Shown in pieces: positions 1 to 6,300 of a stretch of DNA of 6,840 bases; position 1 is the first letter of the stretch, and the number at the start of each line of letters is the position of its first letter. Made by a program: the position numbers and the translations under genes. The DNA comes from Candidatus Zhuqueibacterota bacterium (lineage in GTDB: Bacteria; Zhuqueibacterota; Zhuqueibacteria; Zhuqueibacterales; Zhuqueibacteraceae), in NCBI GenBank assembly GCA_013361015.1, contig JABWAN010000304.1:1-6840 (forward strand). Direction: 5' to 3'. The notes under the pieces are model-generated. The model was not told the origin of the DNA. It worked only from the letters and a program-made list of their open reading frames with translations, and ran no database searches.

Positions 1-567
1 GGTCAACCGCACGCCGCCGCGGTGCTGGCGAAGCACGAGGCGCAAAGCACCAACTCGGAAGACGGCGTCTGGGCCGCGCAAGCCATGGCCGCAGCCGTGA
101 GTGTTGCGTGCGCCGGTGTGCAAGTTGAAGAAGTGATTTCCGTCGCGCAATCTTATTTGCCCCGCGACTCATGGATTCATCGCAGCGTGAATGAAGCTCT
201 TTCAATGTGTGAGACGAACAGGCCTTTGCTCGAAAATATTCCGCGACTGCACGAGACCGTGAGCAACCGTGTTTACAGTCACGGCACCGCCGCGCCCGAA
301 ACATTCGCGCTCACACTTGCAATCTTCAAATTAACGCAAGGCAATTTTGAGACAGCAGTTTTTATGGCGAATGGTTTTGCGAAGAATGCGGACTCGGTTC
401 CGGCGTTCGTCGGCGCTTTGTGCGGCGCGATGAGTGACGAAGAAAATTTCTTTCCAGCGTGGCAACGTGGAATTCAACGCCTGCGCGGCATTTGTATTCC
501 CGCATTGGCAGGCGTGGATTATTTGGCGCTAGTGGAGCAACTCGTGATGGTGATAGATGAACCATGA
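1..567 (+). CDS. ADP-ribosylglycohydrolase family protein, 5'-truncated by window edge (ARH-1)
   Basis: The frame is open from base 1, so only the C-terminal ~188 residues are present; the GTG at 22 is not a convincing start because homologous sequence continues upstream of it. It aligns by eye with the C-terminal half of the gene at 2081-3067: shared EDGVWAAQAMA / RDGIWGAQAVA, then PRDSWIH / PNDSWLH, then IFKLTQGNF / VFKLTKGDF, then a final helix ending VGALCGAM / VGALSGAR. This is the all-helical ARH fold, whose members remove ADP-ribose from proteins or split ribose glycosidic bonds using two metal ions. The second metal motif, normally D-x-D-T/S, reads N-A-D-S here (Asn codon 385-387, Asp 391-393). 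One expected Asp ligand is therefore Asn, which may mean weak, altered or lost activity. The first metal motif lies outside the window. The stop overlaps the next start as ATGA (564-567). Family assignment is firm; substrate is unknown. Confidence 0.85.
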   Translation, partial: GQPHAAAVLAKHEAQSTNSEDGVWAAQAMAAAVSVACAGVQVEEVISVAQSYLPRDSWIHRSVNEALSMCETNRPLLENIPRLHETVSNRVYSHGTAAPETFALTLAIFKLTQGNFETAVFMANGFAKNADSVPAFVGALCGAMSDEENFFPAWQRGIQRLRGICIPALAGVDYLALVEQLVMVIDEP

Positions 568-1916
568 AGATCAGTTGGATTAGCCCCGAAGATTTGTTGC
601 GTTATGAATTGCAGCAACAAAGAGAGGAAGGTAAAGACGTTGCCGCAGGGCAAGCGCGTTGGGAAAAAATTCAGCGCGACGCGAAAGATGAGGCCGAGCT
701 GCGAAAGCAGGCATTGCAACTTTTAGATGAACTGAACAGCGTCGCGCCTAGGAATGAATTAATTCATAACGAGCCTTCTGAACTTGAAGAGATTCTAACG
801 CAACGCCCGAATGCGACGCTGGCATTGCCGCAGCTTTCGCTTTCAGAGGAAGAATTATATGATCGCATTCTCGGCGGTTGGCTAGGGCGTGCGGCAGGCT
901 GCTTGTTGGGCAAGCCCGTGGAAAAGTATTCGCGCGAAGTGATCAAAGAAATTTTGCAATCCAATGGCACGTGGCCGCTGTCGGATTACATCACAGCGCG
1001 TGGCATTCCCGAAGCTTTGCTCAAAAAATATCCGTGGAATCGCCACAGCGGCAAAGAGAGCTTGAAAGAGAATATCGCGTGCATGACCGAAGACGATGAC
1101 ATGAATTACGCCATGCTCAATCTGCACGTGCTCGAAAATTTCGGGCAAGATTTTTCGACGGAGAATATTGCTGAGTCGTGGTTGAGCCTCATGCCCGTGC
1201 TCTCTACTTTTACCGCGGAGCGCGTCGCTTATTTGAATCTGCTCGCGGGCCGTCGCCCGCCGCAAACCGCAACGCACCGCAATCCGTATCGCGAATGGAT
1301 TGGCGCACAGATTCGCGCGGACGTGTGGGGCTGGACCGTGCCGGGCGAGCCGCAGCTTGCGACTGCGCGTGCATGGCGCGATGCGCGGTTGAGTCACGTG
1401 CGCAACGGCATTTATGGCGAAGTGTTTTTTGCCGCTGCCATTGCAGCAGCTTTTCATGCGAAGAGTATCGCGCAAATCATCACGCAAGGCTTGGCACAGA
1501 TTCCACAGCACTCGCGGCTTGCGCACGCGATCCAATTTGTTCTTTCATTACACGAACAAGAGCCGCAATGGGAACGCGCGGTTGATCGACTCTATGAAAA
1601 ATTCGGGCAGTATCATTGGGTGCATGTCCTCAACAATGCGGCGTTGGTTGTCGCGGCGTTGCTCTATGGCAAGGACGATTATGAAAAGACGATTTGCAAC
1701 CTCGTCATGGCCGGCTGGGACACGGACAGCAACGGCGCGACCGCAGGCGCGATTCTCGGCACGAGGCACGGCGCGCACAGGCTACCGGCAAAATGGATAA
1801 CGCCGCTGCAAAACAAAATTCGCAGCAGCATGAAAGGATTTGATAACGCAACGTTCGATGATCTCGCGCGGCGCACTTTGCAGCAAGCTTCGTTGTTTCA
1901 CAATGACTCTTTCTGA
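564..1916 (+). CDS. ADP-ribosylglycohydrolase family protein with N-terminal extension (ARH-2)
   Basis: This is a 450-residue protein. Residues ~1-95 are a charged, helix-prone extension rich in Glu, Gln, Lys and Arg, not part of the usual ARH core. The core begins near residue 98 (YDRILGGWLGRAAGCLLGKP, the standard first ARH helix). The first metal cluster is TEDDDMNY (residues 175-182) and the second is GWDTDSNGATAGAILG (384-399), so both acidic motifs that bind the catalytic metals look intact. TEDDDMNY differs from the TDDTE form of the third ARH gene, so this is a distinct subfamily and not a recent duplicate of its neighbours. It is probably a soluble cytoplasmic hydrolase acting on an ADP-ribosyl or related ribosyl substrate, which the sequence does not identify. 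The start is the ATG overlapping the previous stop by 4 bases. No strong ribosome binding site precedes it, so translational coupling is likely. Confidence 0.88.
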   Translation: MKISWISPEDLLRYELQQQREEGKDVAAGQARWEKIQRDAKDEAELRKQALQLLDELNSVAPRNELIHNEPSELEEILTQRPNATLALPQLSLSEEELYDRILGGWLGRAAGCLLGKPVEKYSREVIKEILQSNGTWPLSDYITARGIPEALLKKYPWNRHSGKESLKENIACMTEDDDMNYAMLNLHVLENFGQDFSTENIAESWLSLMPVLSTFTAERVAYLNLLAGRRPPQTATHRNPYREWIGAQIRADVWGWTVPGEPQLATARAWRDARLSHVRNGIYGEVFFAAAIAAAFHAKSIAQIITQGLAQIPQHSRLAHAIQFVLSLHEQEPQWERAVDRLYEKFGQYHWVHVLNNAALVVAALLYGKDDYEKTICNLVMAGWDTDSNGATAGAILGTRHGAHRLPAKWITPLQNKIRSSMKGFDNATFDDLARRTLQQASLFHNDSF

Positions 1917-1953
1917 GCAGAAATAGTTCTTCCCCTCATCTCTCTAGTTATCT

Positions 1954-2022
1954 GTCATTCAGGAGGAATCTTTTTTGGCATAACCACGGCGGTTTGTCTG
2001 AAAAAGATTCTTCCTGAATGAC
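1954..2022. repeat. Long hairpin: 22-bp near-perfect inverted repeat
   Basis: The left arm is 1954-1975 (begins GTCATTCAGGAGGAATC, ends in T's) and the right arm is 2001-2022 (begins AAAAAGATTC, ends CTGAATGAC). They are reverse complements over 22 bp with a single difference, which would be a G-U wobble in RNA. The loop is 25 nt and contains a small AACC/GGTT stem (1982-1985 with 1991-1994). It fills most of the spacer between the second and third ARH genes. The form resembles dispersed palindromic elements that occur in many copies in some bacterial genomes. It is not a standard terminator because no T-run follows the right arm on the + strand, although in RNA it could stall polymerase, bind protein or protect the upstream message from 3' decay. 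AGGAGGAA inside the left arm looks like a ribosome site but has no start codon behind it. Confidence 0.9.
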
Positions 2023-2080
2023 GACACTAGAGCGTGATTGCAGAAATTGAACGTAAAATTTCATTACACGGGAAAGTATC

Positions 2081-3067
2081 ATGCAATCTCTTTCGCAATT
2101 ACTTTCAAATCGCGAGTTGCTATGCGACCGCGCCTATGGCTGCCTCATCGGCTTGGCCATCGGCGATTCCTTCGGCGACGCGGCGCGCACGGCGGATAAT
2201 CATTTCTTGTATGGCATCACCACGAATTTTCGCGCGGGCGTGCCTGCACCGGGCACCGATGATACGGAGTTCGCATTGCTCACGGCGCACGCGCTCATTC
2301 AAGCGCGCGGCGAATTAACCGCTGCGCATGTGCTCGAAGCTTGGCGCGCGCACGTGCTTGCACTCACAACACTGCCGCGCGGCGGCGCGAGTGAACGCGA
2401 GGCTGCGGCGAATATTCGAAGAGGAATCTTGCCGCCGTTATCGGGACAATACAATTCGCATTACATGAGCGACGGCGCGGCGATGCGCTCTGCGCCGATC
2501 GGCATCGTGTGCGCCGGCGATCCCGAGCGCGCCGCACGCTTGGCGGAAATCGACGCGAGCCTCAGTCACTGGCGCGACGGCATTTGGGGCGCACAAGCCG
2601 TGGCAGTGGCGGTTGCTGTGGCAATGGCCGGCGGTTCGTGCGATGAGATGATTGAAGCCGCGTTGCGCAGCATTCCCAACGACTCATGGCTGCATCACAA
2701 TATGACCAAAGCGTTGCAGATTATCGCAGCGCATGCTTCATGGGAAGAGGCTTGGATGCCGCTGCACGAGGCATTGTGGACCGAATACAAAGCCGTGGTG
2801 CCCGAAGCCGTGGCCTCGGCGTTCGCGGTTTTTAAATTGACCAAAGGAGATTTTCGGCAAGGCATTTTGTTGGGCGGAAATTTCGGGCGCGATGCCGATA
2901 CGATTGCCGCCATCGTCGGCGCATTGAGTGGCGCGCGCCACGGTGCGAGCGCGACTCCGGCGCATTGGATTGAAAAGGTGCGGATCGCTGCGGGCACGTG
3001 TCTTCCCTTCACCAAAGGGATGGAAGTGCAACGCGTGGCGCAACAGCTTGTTGAGTTGATCAAATGA
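2081..3067 (+). CDS. ADP-ribosylglycohydrolase family protein, intact metal site (ARH-3)
   Basis: This 328-residue protein has the usual length for a single-domain ARH enzyme. In order it shows the opening helix DRAYGCLIGLAIGDSFGD (16-33), the first metal motif TDDTEFAL (59-66), the family motif DGAAMRSAPIG (131-141), DGIWGAQAVA (166-175) and the second metal motif GRDADTIAAIVGAL (269-282) with D271, D273 and T274 as expected ligands. All features needed for hydrolase activity are visible. The C-terminal half is clearly paralogous to the partial gene at 1-567, which has lost one of these ligands. ATG 2081 is chosen because the fold starts a few residues later; it has only a weak site (GGGAAAG, 2070-2076). 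The stop overlaps the start of the citDE fusion as ATGA (3064-3067), which ties this enzyme to the lyase genes. The cellular substrate is not known; the carrier prosthetic group is one candidate by context only. Confidence 0.9.
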   Translation: MQSLSQLLSNRELLCDRAYGCLIGLAIGDSFGDAARTADNHFLYGITTNFRAGVPAPGTDDTEFALLTAHALIQARGELTAAHVLEAWRAHVLALTTLPRGGASEREAAANIRRGILPPLSGQYNSHYMSDGAAMRSAPIGIVCAGDPERAARLAEIDASLSHWRDGIWGAQAVAVAVAVAMAGGSCDEMIEAALRSIPNDSWLHHNMTKALQIIAAHASWEEAWMPLHEALWTEYKAVVPEAVASAFAVFKLTKGDFRQGILLGGNFGRDADTIAAIVGALSGARHGASATPAHWIEKVRIAAGTCLPFTKGMEVQRVAQQLVELIK

Positions 3068-4272
3068 AAACTCTTGAAGCAAATGCGCACGCCTCTGCGG
3101 GCAAAAGAGGCGAAGGCGTACGCTCGGATTGTTACGTTGAAATCGCCGCGGCTGTGAGCGGCGGCATTCAAATCGAATTGCAAAGCAAAGTGGCCGCGCT
3201 CTATGGCGCGAAGATTGAGCAACTCGCGCGCGAGGCCTGTTGCTTTTATGGCATCGAACACGCCGCGCTTCAAATTGAAGACGGCGGTGCGTTGCCGTTC
3301 ACGCTGGCTGCTCGGCTTGAAGCTGCGATCAAACGCGCGTGGCCCGATCGTCAAGCTGCATTTCGGTTATCACAGAATGCCCAAGTTTTTTTTCCATCAA
3401 AAAAAGAACGGCTGCGAAGAACGCGATTATATCTTCCGGGTAATGAGCCGAAATTTTTTGTGAACGCCGGATTGCATGAACCCGACGCGATCATTCTGGA
3501 TTTGGAAGACAGCGTTGCGCCCAGCGAAAAAGACGCCGCGCGCATATTAATTCGGCACGCGCTGCAGCACGTGGATTTTCGCGAAGCGGAACGTATGGTG
3601 CGTATCAACGCCGGTGAAATGGGCAAAGAGGATTTACGCGAGGCGGTTCCGCACGGCGCGCAAACGATTCTCATTCCCAAATGCGAAAGTGCAGAGCAAG
3701 TGCGCGACGTTGCAGAAGTCGTGGCTTCAATTTGCCGGCAATACGAATTGGCGCACGAGATTTTTTTAATCCCGATTATTGAAAGCGCGGCCGGAGTGCT
3801 GCACGCTTTCGAGATTGCACAAGCGAGTGATAAAAACTGCGGCCTCGCATTCGGTTTGGAAGATTATGTCGCCGACCTGGGTGCGGCAAAAACTGCAGCG
3901 GGCATGGAAAGCCTTTTTGCGCGCAGTATGATTGTGAACGCAGCCAAAGCCGCCGGCCTGCAAGCGCTCGATTCAGTATTCGCCGACGTGAACGATGCCG
4001 AAGGTTTGCAAGCAAGCACACGCGCCGCCAAAATGCTCGGCTTCGAAGGCAAGGGCTGCATTCATCCGCGCCAGATTCGCGTCATTCACGAAGCGCTCGC
4101 GCCCTCATTGGAAGAAATCGAAGAGGCGCAACGTATCGTCGCTGCGTTTGAAGAGGCGCAACAGCAAGGCCTCGGCGTTGTTGCGCTGGGCACGAAAATG
4201 ATTGATGCGCCCGTGGTGAAACGCGCGCGGCAAATTCTCGAAAGCGCGCGGCGCAATAATCTCATTCGATGA
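3064..4272 (+). CDS. citDE: Citrate lyase gamma-beta fusion (CitD acyl carrier + CitE lyase)
   Basis: This 402-residue chain combines two normally separate subunits. Residues ~13-92 match CitD: VRSDCYVEI, GGIQIELQSKVAALYG, then a C-terminal ...DGGALPFTLAARLEAAI that mirrors the usual DDKGALxxxLRARLEA. CitD carries phosphoribosyl-dephospho-CoA on a serine, and Ser21 (RSD) is the candidate. In E. coli and Klebsiella CitD the modified Ser sits two residues before the Asp, whereas here that place is Arg20 and the Ser is directly before Asp22. Residues ~119-402 match CitE, a TIM-barrel lyase of the HpcH/HpaI group: TRLYLPGNEPKF, DAIILDLEDSVAP (141-153), VRINA, IPIIESAAGV (236-245), LAFGLEDYVADLG (261-273) and GKGCIHPRQI (329-338). 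CitE cleaves citryl-carrier to oxaloacetate and acetyl-carrier. The linker (~93-118) is coded by T8 and A7 runs. A gamma-beta fusion fits the equal subunit ratio of the native complex. A citramalyl-type substrate is an alternative. Confidence 0.9.
   Translation: MKTLEANAHASAGKRGEGVRSDCYVEIAAAVSGGIQIELQSKVAALYGAKIEQLAREACCFYGIEHAALQIEDGGALPFTLAARLEAAIKRAWPDRQAAFRLSQNAQVFFPSKKERLRRTRLYLPGNEPKFFVNAGLHEPDAIILDLEDSVAPSEKDAARILIRHALQHVDFREAERMVRINAGEMGKEDLREAVPHGAQTILIPKCESAEQVRDVAEVVASICRQYELAHEIFLIPIIESAAGVLHAFEIAQASDKNCGLAFGLEDYVADLGAAKTAAGMESLFARSMIVNAAKAAGLQALDSVFADVNDAEGLQASTRAAKMLGFEGKGCIHPRQIRVIHEALAPSLEEIEEAQRIVAAFEEAQQQGLGVVALGTKMIDAPVVKRARQILESARRNNLIR
3386..3405 (+). other. Homopolymer pair (T8 and A7) at the CitD-CitE junction; possible slippage site
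   Basis: Inside the inter-domain linker, eight T's (3386-3393) are followed by CCATC and seven A's (3399-3405). The reading frame places the A-run as A AAA AAA, the arrangement of a -1 slippery heptamer. A -1 shift here would add about 12 residues and stop at TAA 3441-3443, releasing a free CitD-like protein instead of the fusion. Seen: the runs, their frame and the stop. Inferred: any actual slippage. No clear stimulatory stem was identified downstream. Confidence 0.3.
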
Positions 4273-4286
4273 AGCTCATTTCATGA
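4269..4286 (+). other. Five-codon mini-ORF bridging citDE and citF
   Basis: ATG 4269 overlaps the citDE stop as ATGA, encodes Met-Lys-Leu-Ile-Ser, and ends in a TGA (4284-4286) that overlaps the citF start at 4283, again as ATGA. Ribosomes ending citDE could thus re-start twice and reach citF even though the two genes are 10 bases apart and citF has no strong ribosome site. The arrangement is seen directly; its use in translation is inferred and could be chance. Confidence 0.35.
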
Positions 4287-5845
4287 AGACCTCGTTCATT
4301 AAAAACGCTGCGGGGCGGCTTGTGCCTTCGCGCATCAACGGCGAAGAGCACGTTCCGTTTCAAGGCCTCAATCGTCGTCGCCCGCAAGGCCGCAAAGCGC
4401 GGCCGCTGATTCGAACGTGCGTGGATTATCCTGCGAACGGCAACAAGCTCGTGACGAGTTTGCAAGAAGCGTTGGAGCGCGCGGGACTAAAAGACGGCAT
4501 GACGATTTCGACGCACCATCACTTGCGCAACGGCGATGCGCTCACGAATCTTTTGTTCGACACGATCAAAAGCATGGGCGTCAAAAATCTGCGCTGGTTT
4601 CCGAGCGCCTCGTTTCCATGCCACGAGCATTTGATTCGTTATTTGGAAGACGGCACACTGCGCCACATTGAAGGCAGCATGAACGGACCGCTCGGGCGCT
4701 TTGCTTCGCACGGCAAGATGCGCGGCCTCGGCGTGTTGCGTTCGCACGGCACGCGTTATCAAGCCGTGCAAGACGGCGAGGTGCATATCGATATCGCCGT
4801 GCTTGCCGCGCCAACTGCCGATGCGTTCGGCAATGCGAACGGCGTGCAGGGCAAATCCGCGTGCGGGCCGCTGGGTTTTGCATTGGCGGATTCCGAATAT
4901 GCCGAGCGCGTGATCGTGGTGACGGACAATCTCGTACCTTTTCCGTGTGTGCCGTGGCACATTCAAGGCAATCACGTGGATTTCGTGGTGGAAGTCGATA
5001 GCCTTGGTGATCCCGCAAAAATTATTTCCGGCACAACGGAGATTACGAAAAGTCCGGATCGCTTATTGATTGCGGAATACCTCGCGCGCTTTGTGGAAGA
5101 AGCGGGCCTCATGCAGAATGGTTTTTCATTTCAAGCCGGCGCGGGCGGAACGAGTTTGGCGTTCGTCAATTTTCTGCGCGCGCGCATGAAAGCGCGAGGC
5201 GTGAAGGCACGTTTCGTGCGCGGCGGCAGCACGCAAACGTTGGTGCAATTGCTGGAAGAAGGATTGACAGATTATATTTTGGACGGGCAGGCGTTTGATC
5301 AAGCGGGCGTGCTTTCGTTGCGCGATCATCCTCGGCACGTGAACACCAGTCCGTTTACTAGTTATAATTTTCACGGCAAAGGCAATTTCGCCTCTATGCT
5401 CGACGTGGTCGTGCTCGGCGCAACGGAAGTCGATCTCGATTTCAACGCGAACGTGGTAACGCATTCGGACGGTTATCTGCTGCACGGCCTCGGCGGCTGG
5501 CAGGATTGTCTCTTTGCAAAATGCGTGATTCTTGCCGTGCCTTCGTTTCGCGATCGCGTGCCCATCATCGTCGAGCGCGTGACGACATTGTGCGGCCCCG
5601 GCGAAATGATTGACGTGGTGATTACCGAGCGCGGCATTGCCATCAATCCTCGGCGCGGAGATTTGCGGCAAGCGCTCTCAGCTTCTTCGCTGCCGCTGCG
5701 TTCGCTGTACGATTTGCAAAAAGAAGTTTATGAAATCTGCGGCGGCGCTCCTGCTCGGCCCGCGCTCGATTATGAGCAGCCGGTTGCCGTTGTCAAGTGG
5801 GTGGATGGCACCGTGCTAGACACGGTCTTTCGTGTCGTGGTCTGA
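4283..5845 (+). CDS. citF: Citrate lyase alpha subunit (acetyl-CoA:citrate CoA/ACP transferase)
   Basis: This 520-residue protein is close to the usual ~510 residues of CitF. The alpha subunit moves the acetyl group on the carrier thioester to citrate, forming citryl-carrier for cleavage by CitE. Family landmarks are NAAGRLVPSRINGEEHVPF (8-26), ISTHHHLRNGD (75-85), the glycine-rich FQAGAGGTSLA (283-293), VRGGSTQTLVQLLEEGL (312-328), ILDGQAFD (332-339) and the C-terminal VITERGIAINPRRGDL (446-461). It continues the operon and completes the lyase with the upstream fusion protein. ATG 4283 is preferred: the nearby ATG at 4269 runs into a stop after five codons, and the homologous sequence begins right after 4283. 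No truncation or missing segment is evident. A relative acting on citramalate would look much the same, so the exact substrate is less certain than the family. Confidence 0.93.
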   Translation: MKTSFIKNAAGRLVPSRINGEEHVPFQGLNRRRPQGRKARPLIRTCVDYPANGNKLVTSLQEALERAGLKDGMTISTHHHLRNGDALTNLLFDTIKSMGVKNLRWFPSASFPCHEHLIRYLEDGTLRHIEGSMNGPLGRFASHGKMRGLGVLRSHGTRYQAVQDGEVHIDIAVLAAPTADAFGNANGVQGKSACGPLGFALADSEYAERVIVVTDNLVPFPCVPWHIQGNHVDFVVEVDSLGDPAKIISGTTEITKSPDRLLIAEYLARFVEEAGLMQNGFSFQAGAGGTSLAFVNFLRARMKARGVKARFVRGGSTQTLVQLLEEGLTDYILDGQAFDQAGVLSLRDHPRHVNTSPFTSYNFHGKGNFASMLDVVVLGATEVDLDFNANVVTHSDGYLLHGLGGWQDCLFAKCVILAVPSFRDRVPIIVERVTTLCGPGEMIDVVITERGIAINPRRGDLRQALSASSLPLRSLYDLQKEVYEICGGAPARPALDYEQPVAVVKWVDGTVLDTVFRVVV

Positions 5846-5865
5846 GGCTGTAACCCTGACACGAA
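5819..5865 (+). other. Alternative short hairpins at the end of citF
   Basis: CGTGTC (5831-5836) can pair either with GACACG upstream (5819-5824, 6 bp, 6-nt loop) or, as TTCGTGTC (5829-5836), with GACACGAA downstream (5858-5865, 8 bp, 21-nt loop). The second stem ends one base before the IS-like element. It could slow or end transcription after citF, but no T-run follows, so a standard intrinsic terminator is not supported. Confidence 0.3.
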
Positions 5866-5886
5866 GTATCCCCTCGGTGAACCCAT
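5866..5886 (+). repeat. Terminal inverted repeat, end next to citF
   Basis: This 21-bp sequence beginning GTATCCCCTCGG is the exact reverse complement of 6280-6300. Pairing stops at both sides of the 21 bp, which defines the element end sharply. Confidence 0.9.
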
Positions 5887-5919
5887 ATCCGGAATATCAG
5901 GCGGGTGGAATCAAACCTT

Positions 5920-6089
5920 TTATTGCGCGGCGGGATTGACCCAATTTTGCGGGAGCGCCCGGCGAGCTTGTGATGGGGATGAGCAAAGAGGCTGGTGAGT
6001 ACATATTTCAAATAGGCAAATAACTCAACGTTCTGCCGCTTGGCGCTCGCCACGAGCGGATAGATGATCGCCGCGCGTGTAGGCTTGGA
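5920..6089 (-). pseudogene. IS66-family transposase, decayed C-terminal remnant
   Basis: Translated on the - strand from about 6089, the frame gives TRAAIIYPLVASAKRQNVEL then FAYLKYVLTSLFAHPHHKLA. This matches the IS66 C-terminal element pattern (AAIIYSL..., gV.PfaYL..vL, ending LLPxnW). After HHKLA the frame breaks: a one-base shift is needed to continue as LPQNWVNPAAQ followed by TAA (5920-5922), the expected transposase end. Only ~55 residues remain; the catalytic DDE region is absent. It cannot encode a working transposase. Confidence 0.82.
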
Positions 6090-6114
6090 ATGAAATCGGC
6101 GGGAGGCATTTCTC

Positions 6115-6225
6115 TTACCGCCGGCGTTGTCGTCTGCGGCGACAACGCTTCGCGCAGGCGATGCGGTTTGAGCCAGTATTTGAATCTCGAATGCGCGAGG
6201 CCTGCTTGCGATGGCGTTGTTCCAT
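6115..6225 (-). pseudogene. Probable 5' fragment of first IS66 ORF (tnpA-like)
   Basis: On the - strand, AAGGAG (6232-6237) sits 6 nt before ATG (6223-6225). The ORF runs 36 codons (MEQRHRKQASRIRD...) to TAA at 6115-6117 and turns into a run of Arg codons, suggesting it has left its original frame. The position, about 55 bp inside the terminal repeat with a good ribosome site, is where IS66 elements start their first small ORF. A neighbouring frame reads SRFKYWLKPHRLREAL, loosely like the W..W..SGL..reF start of that protein. Identity is inferred mainly from position. Confidence 0.45.
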
Positions 6226-6279
6226 CTCGTGCTCCTTGCGATTCGACGTACAGTACGAGTCTCCAGCGAAAGAAGACAA

Positions 6280-6300
6280 ATGGGTTCACCGAGGGGATAC
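6280..6300 (-). repeat. Terminal inverted repeat, promoter-side end of the element
   Basis: Exact 21-bp reverse complement of 5866-5886. On the - strand this is the start of the element, upstream of the putative first ORF. The 89 bases from 6301 to 6389 show no gene or convincing terminator. Confidence 0.9.

Larger units (their letters stand above)
5866..6300 (-). mobile_element. Internally deleted IS66-like element (435 bp)
   Basis: The two ends are perfect 21-bp inverted repeats (5866-5886 and 6280-6300) starting GTATCCCC. Read on the - strand, the element begins near 6300 with a leader, then an AAGGAG site and ATG (the start of a first small IS ORF), and ends near 5920 with the C-terminal piece of an IS66 transposase. 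The several kilobases expected between these parts are missing, so this is a non-autonomous, MITE-like derivative that a full-length IS could move in trans. IS66 elements usually make 8-bp target duplications. The 8 bases on either side here (GACACGAA and GTGCGCAA) do not match, so insertion is old or the flanks have changed. It lies in the gap after citF and breaks no recognisable gene. Confidence 0.75.

Noticed and set aside
882..1535. Long antisense open frame (217 codons) across ARH-2
   Set aside because: It lies opposite a clearly conserved ARH core and its translation is Arg/His/Ala-rich without recognisable motifs; it is a by-product of codon bias.
1961..1970. AGGAGGAA as a ribosome binding site
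   Set aside because: It is part of the hairpin arm and no start codon with an open frame follows at a suitable distance.
2031..2080. Promoter directly upstream of ARH-3
   Set aside because: TTGAAC (2047-2052), TAAAAT (2054-2059) and TATCAT (2077-2082) occur, but no pair has acceptable spacing for a -35/-10 set.
5126..5671. Antisense open frame opposite citF
   Set aside because: It overlaps the conserved CitF glycine-rich and C-terminal regions and shows no protein-like motif.
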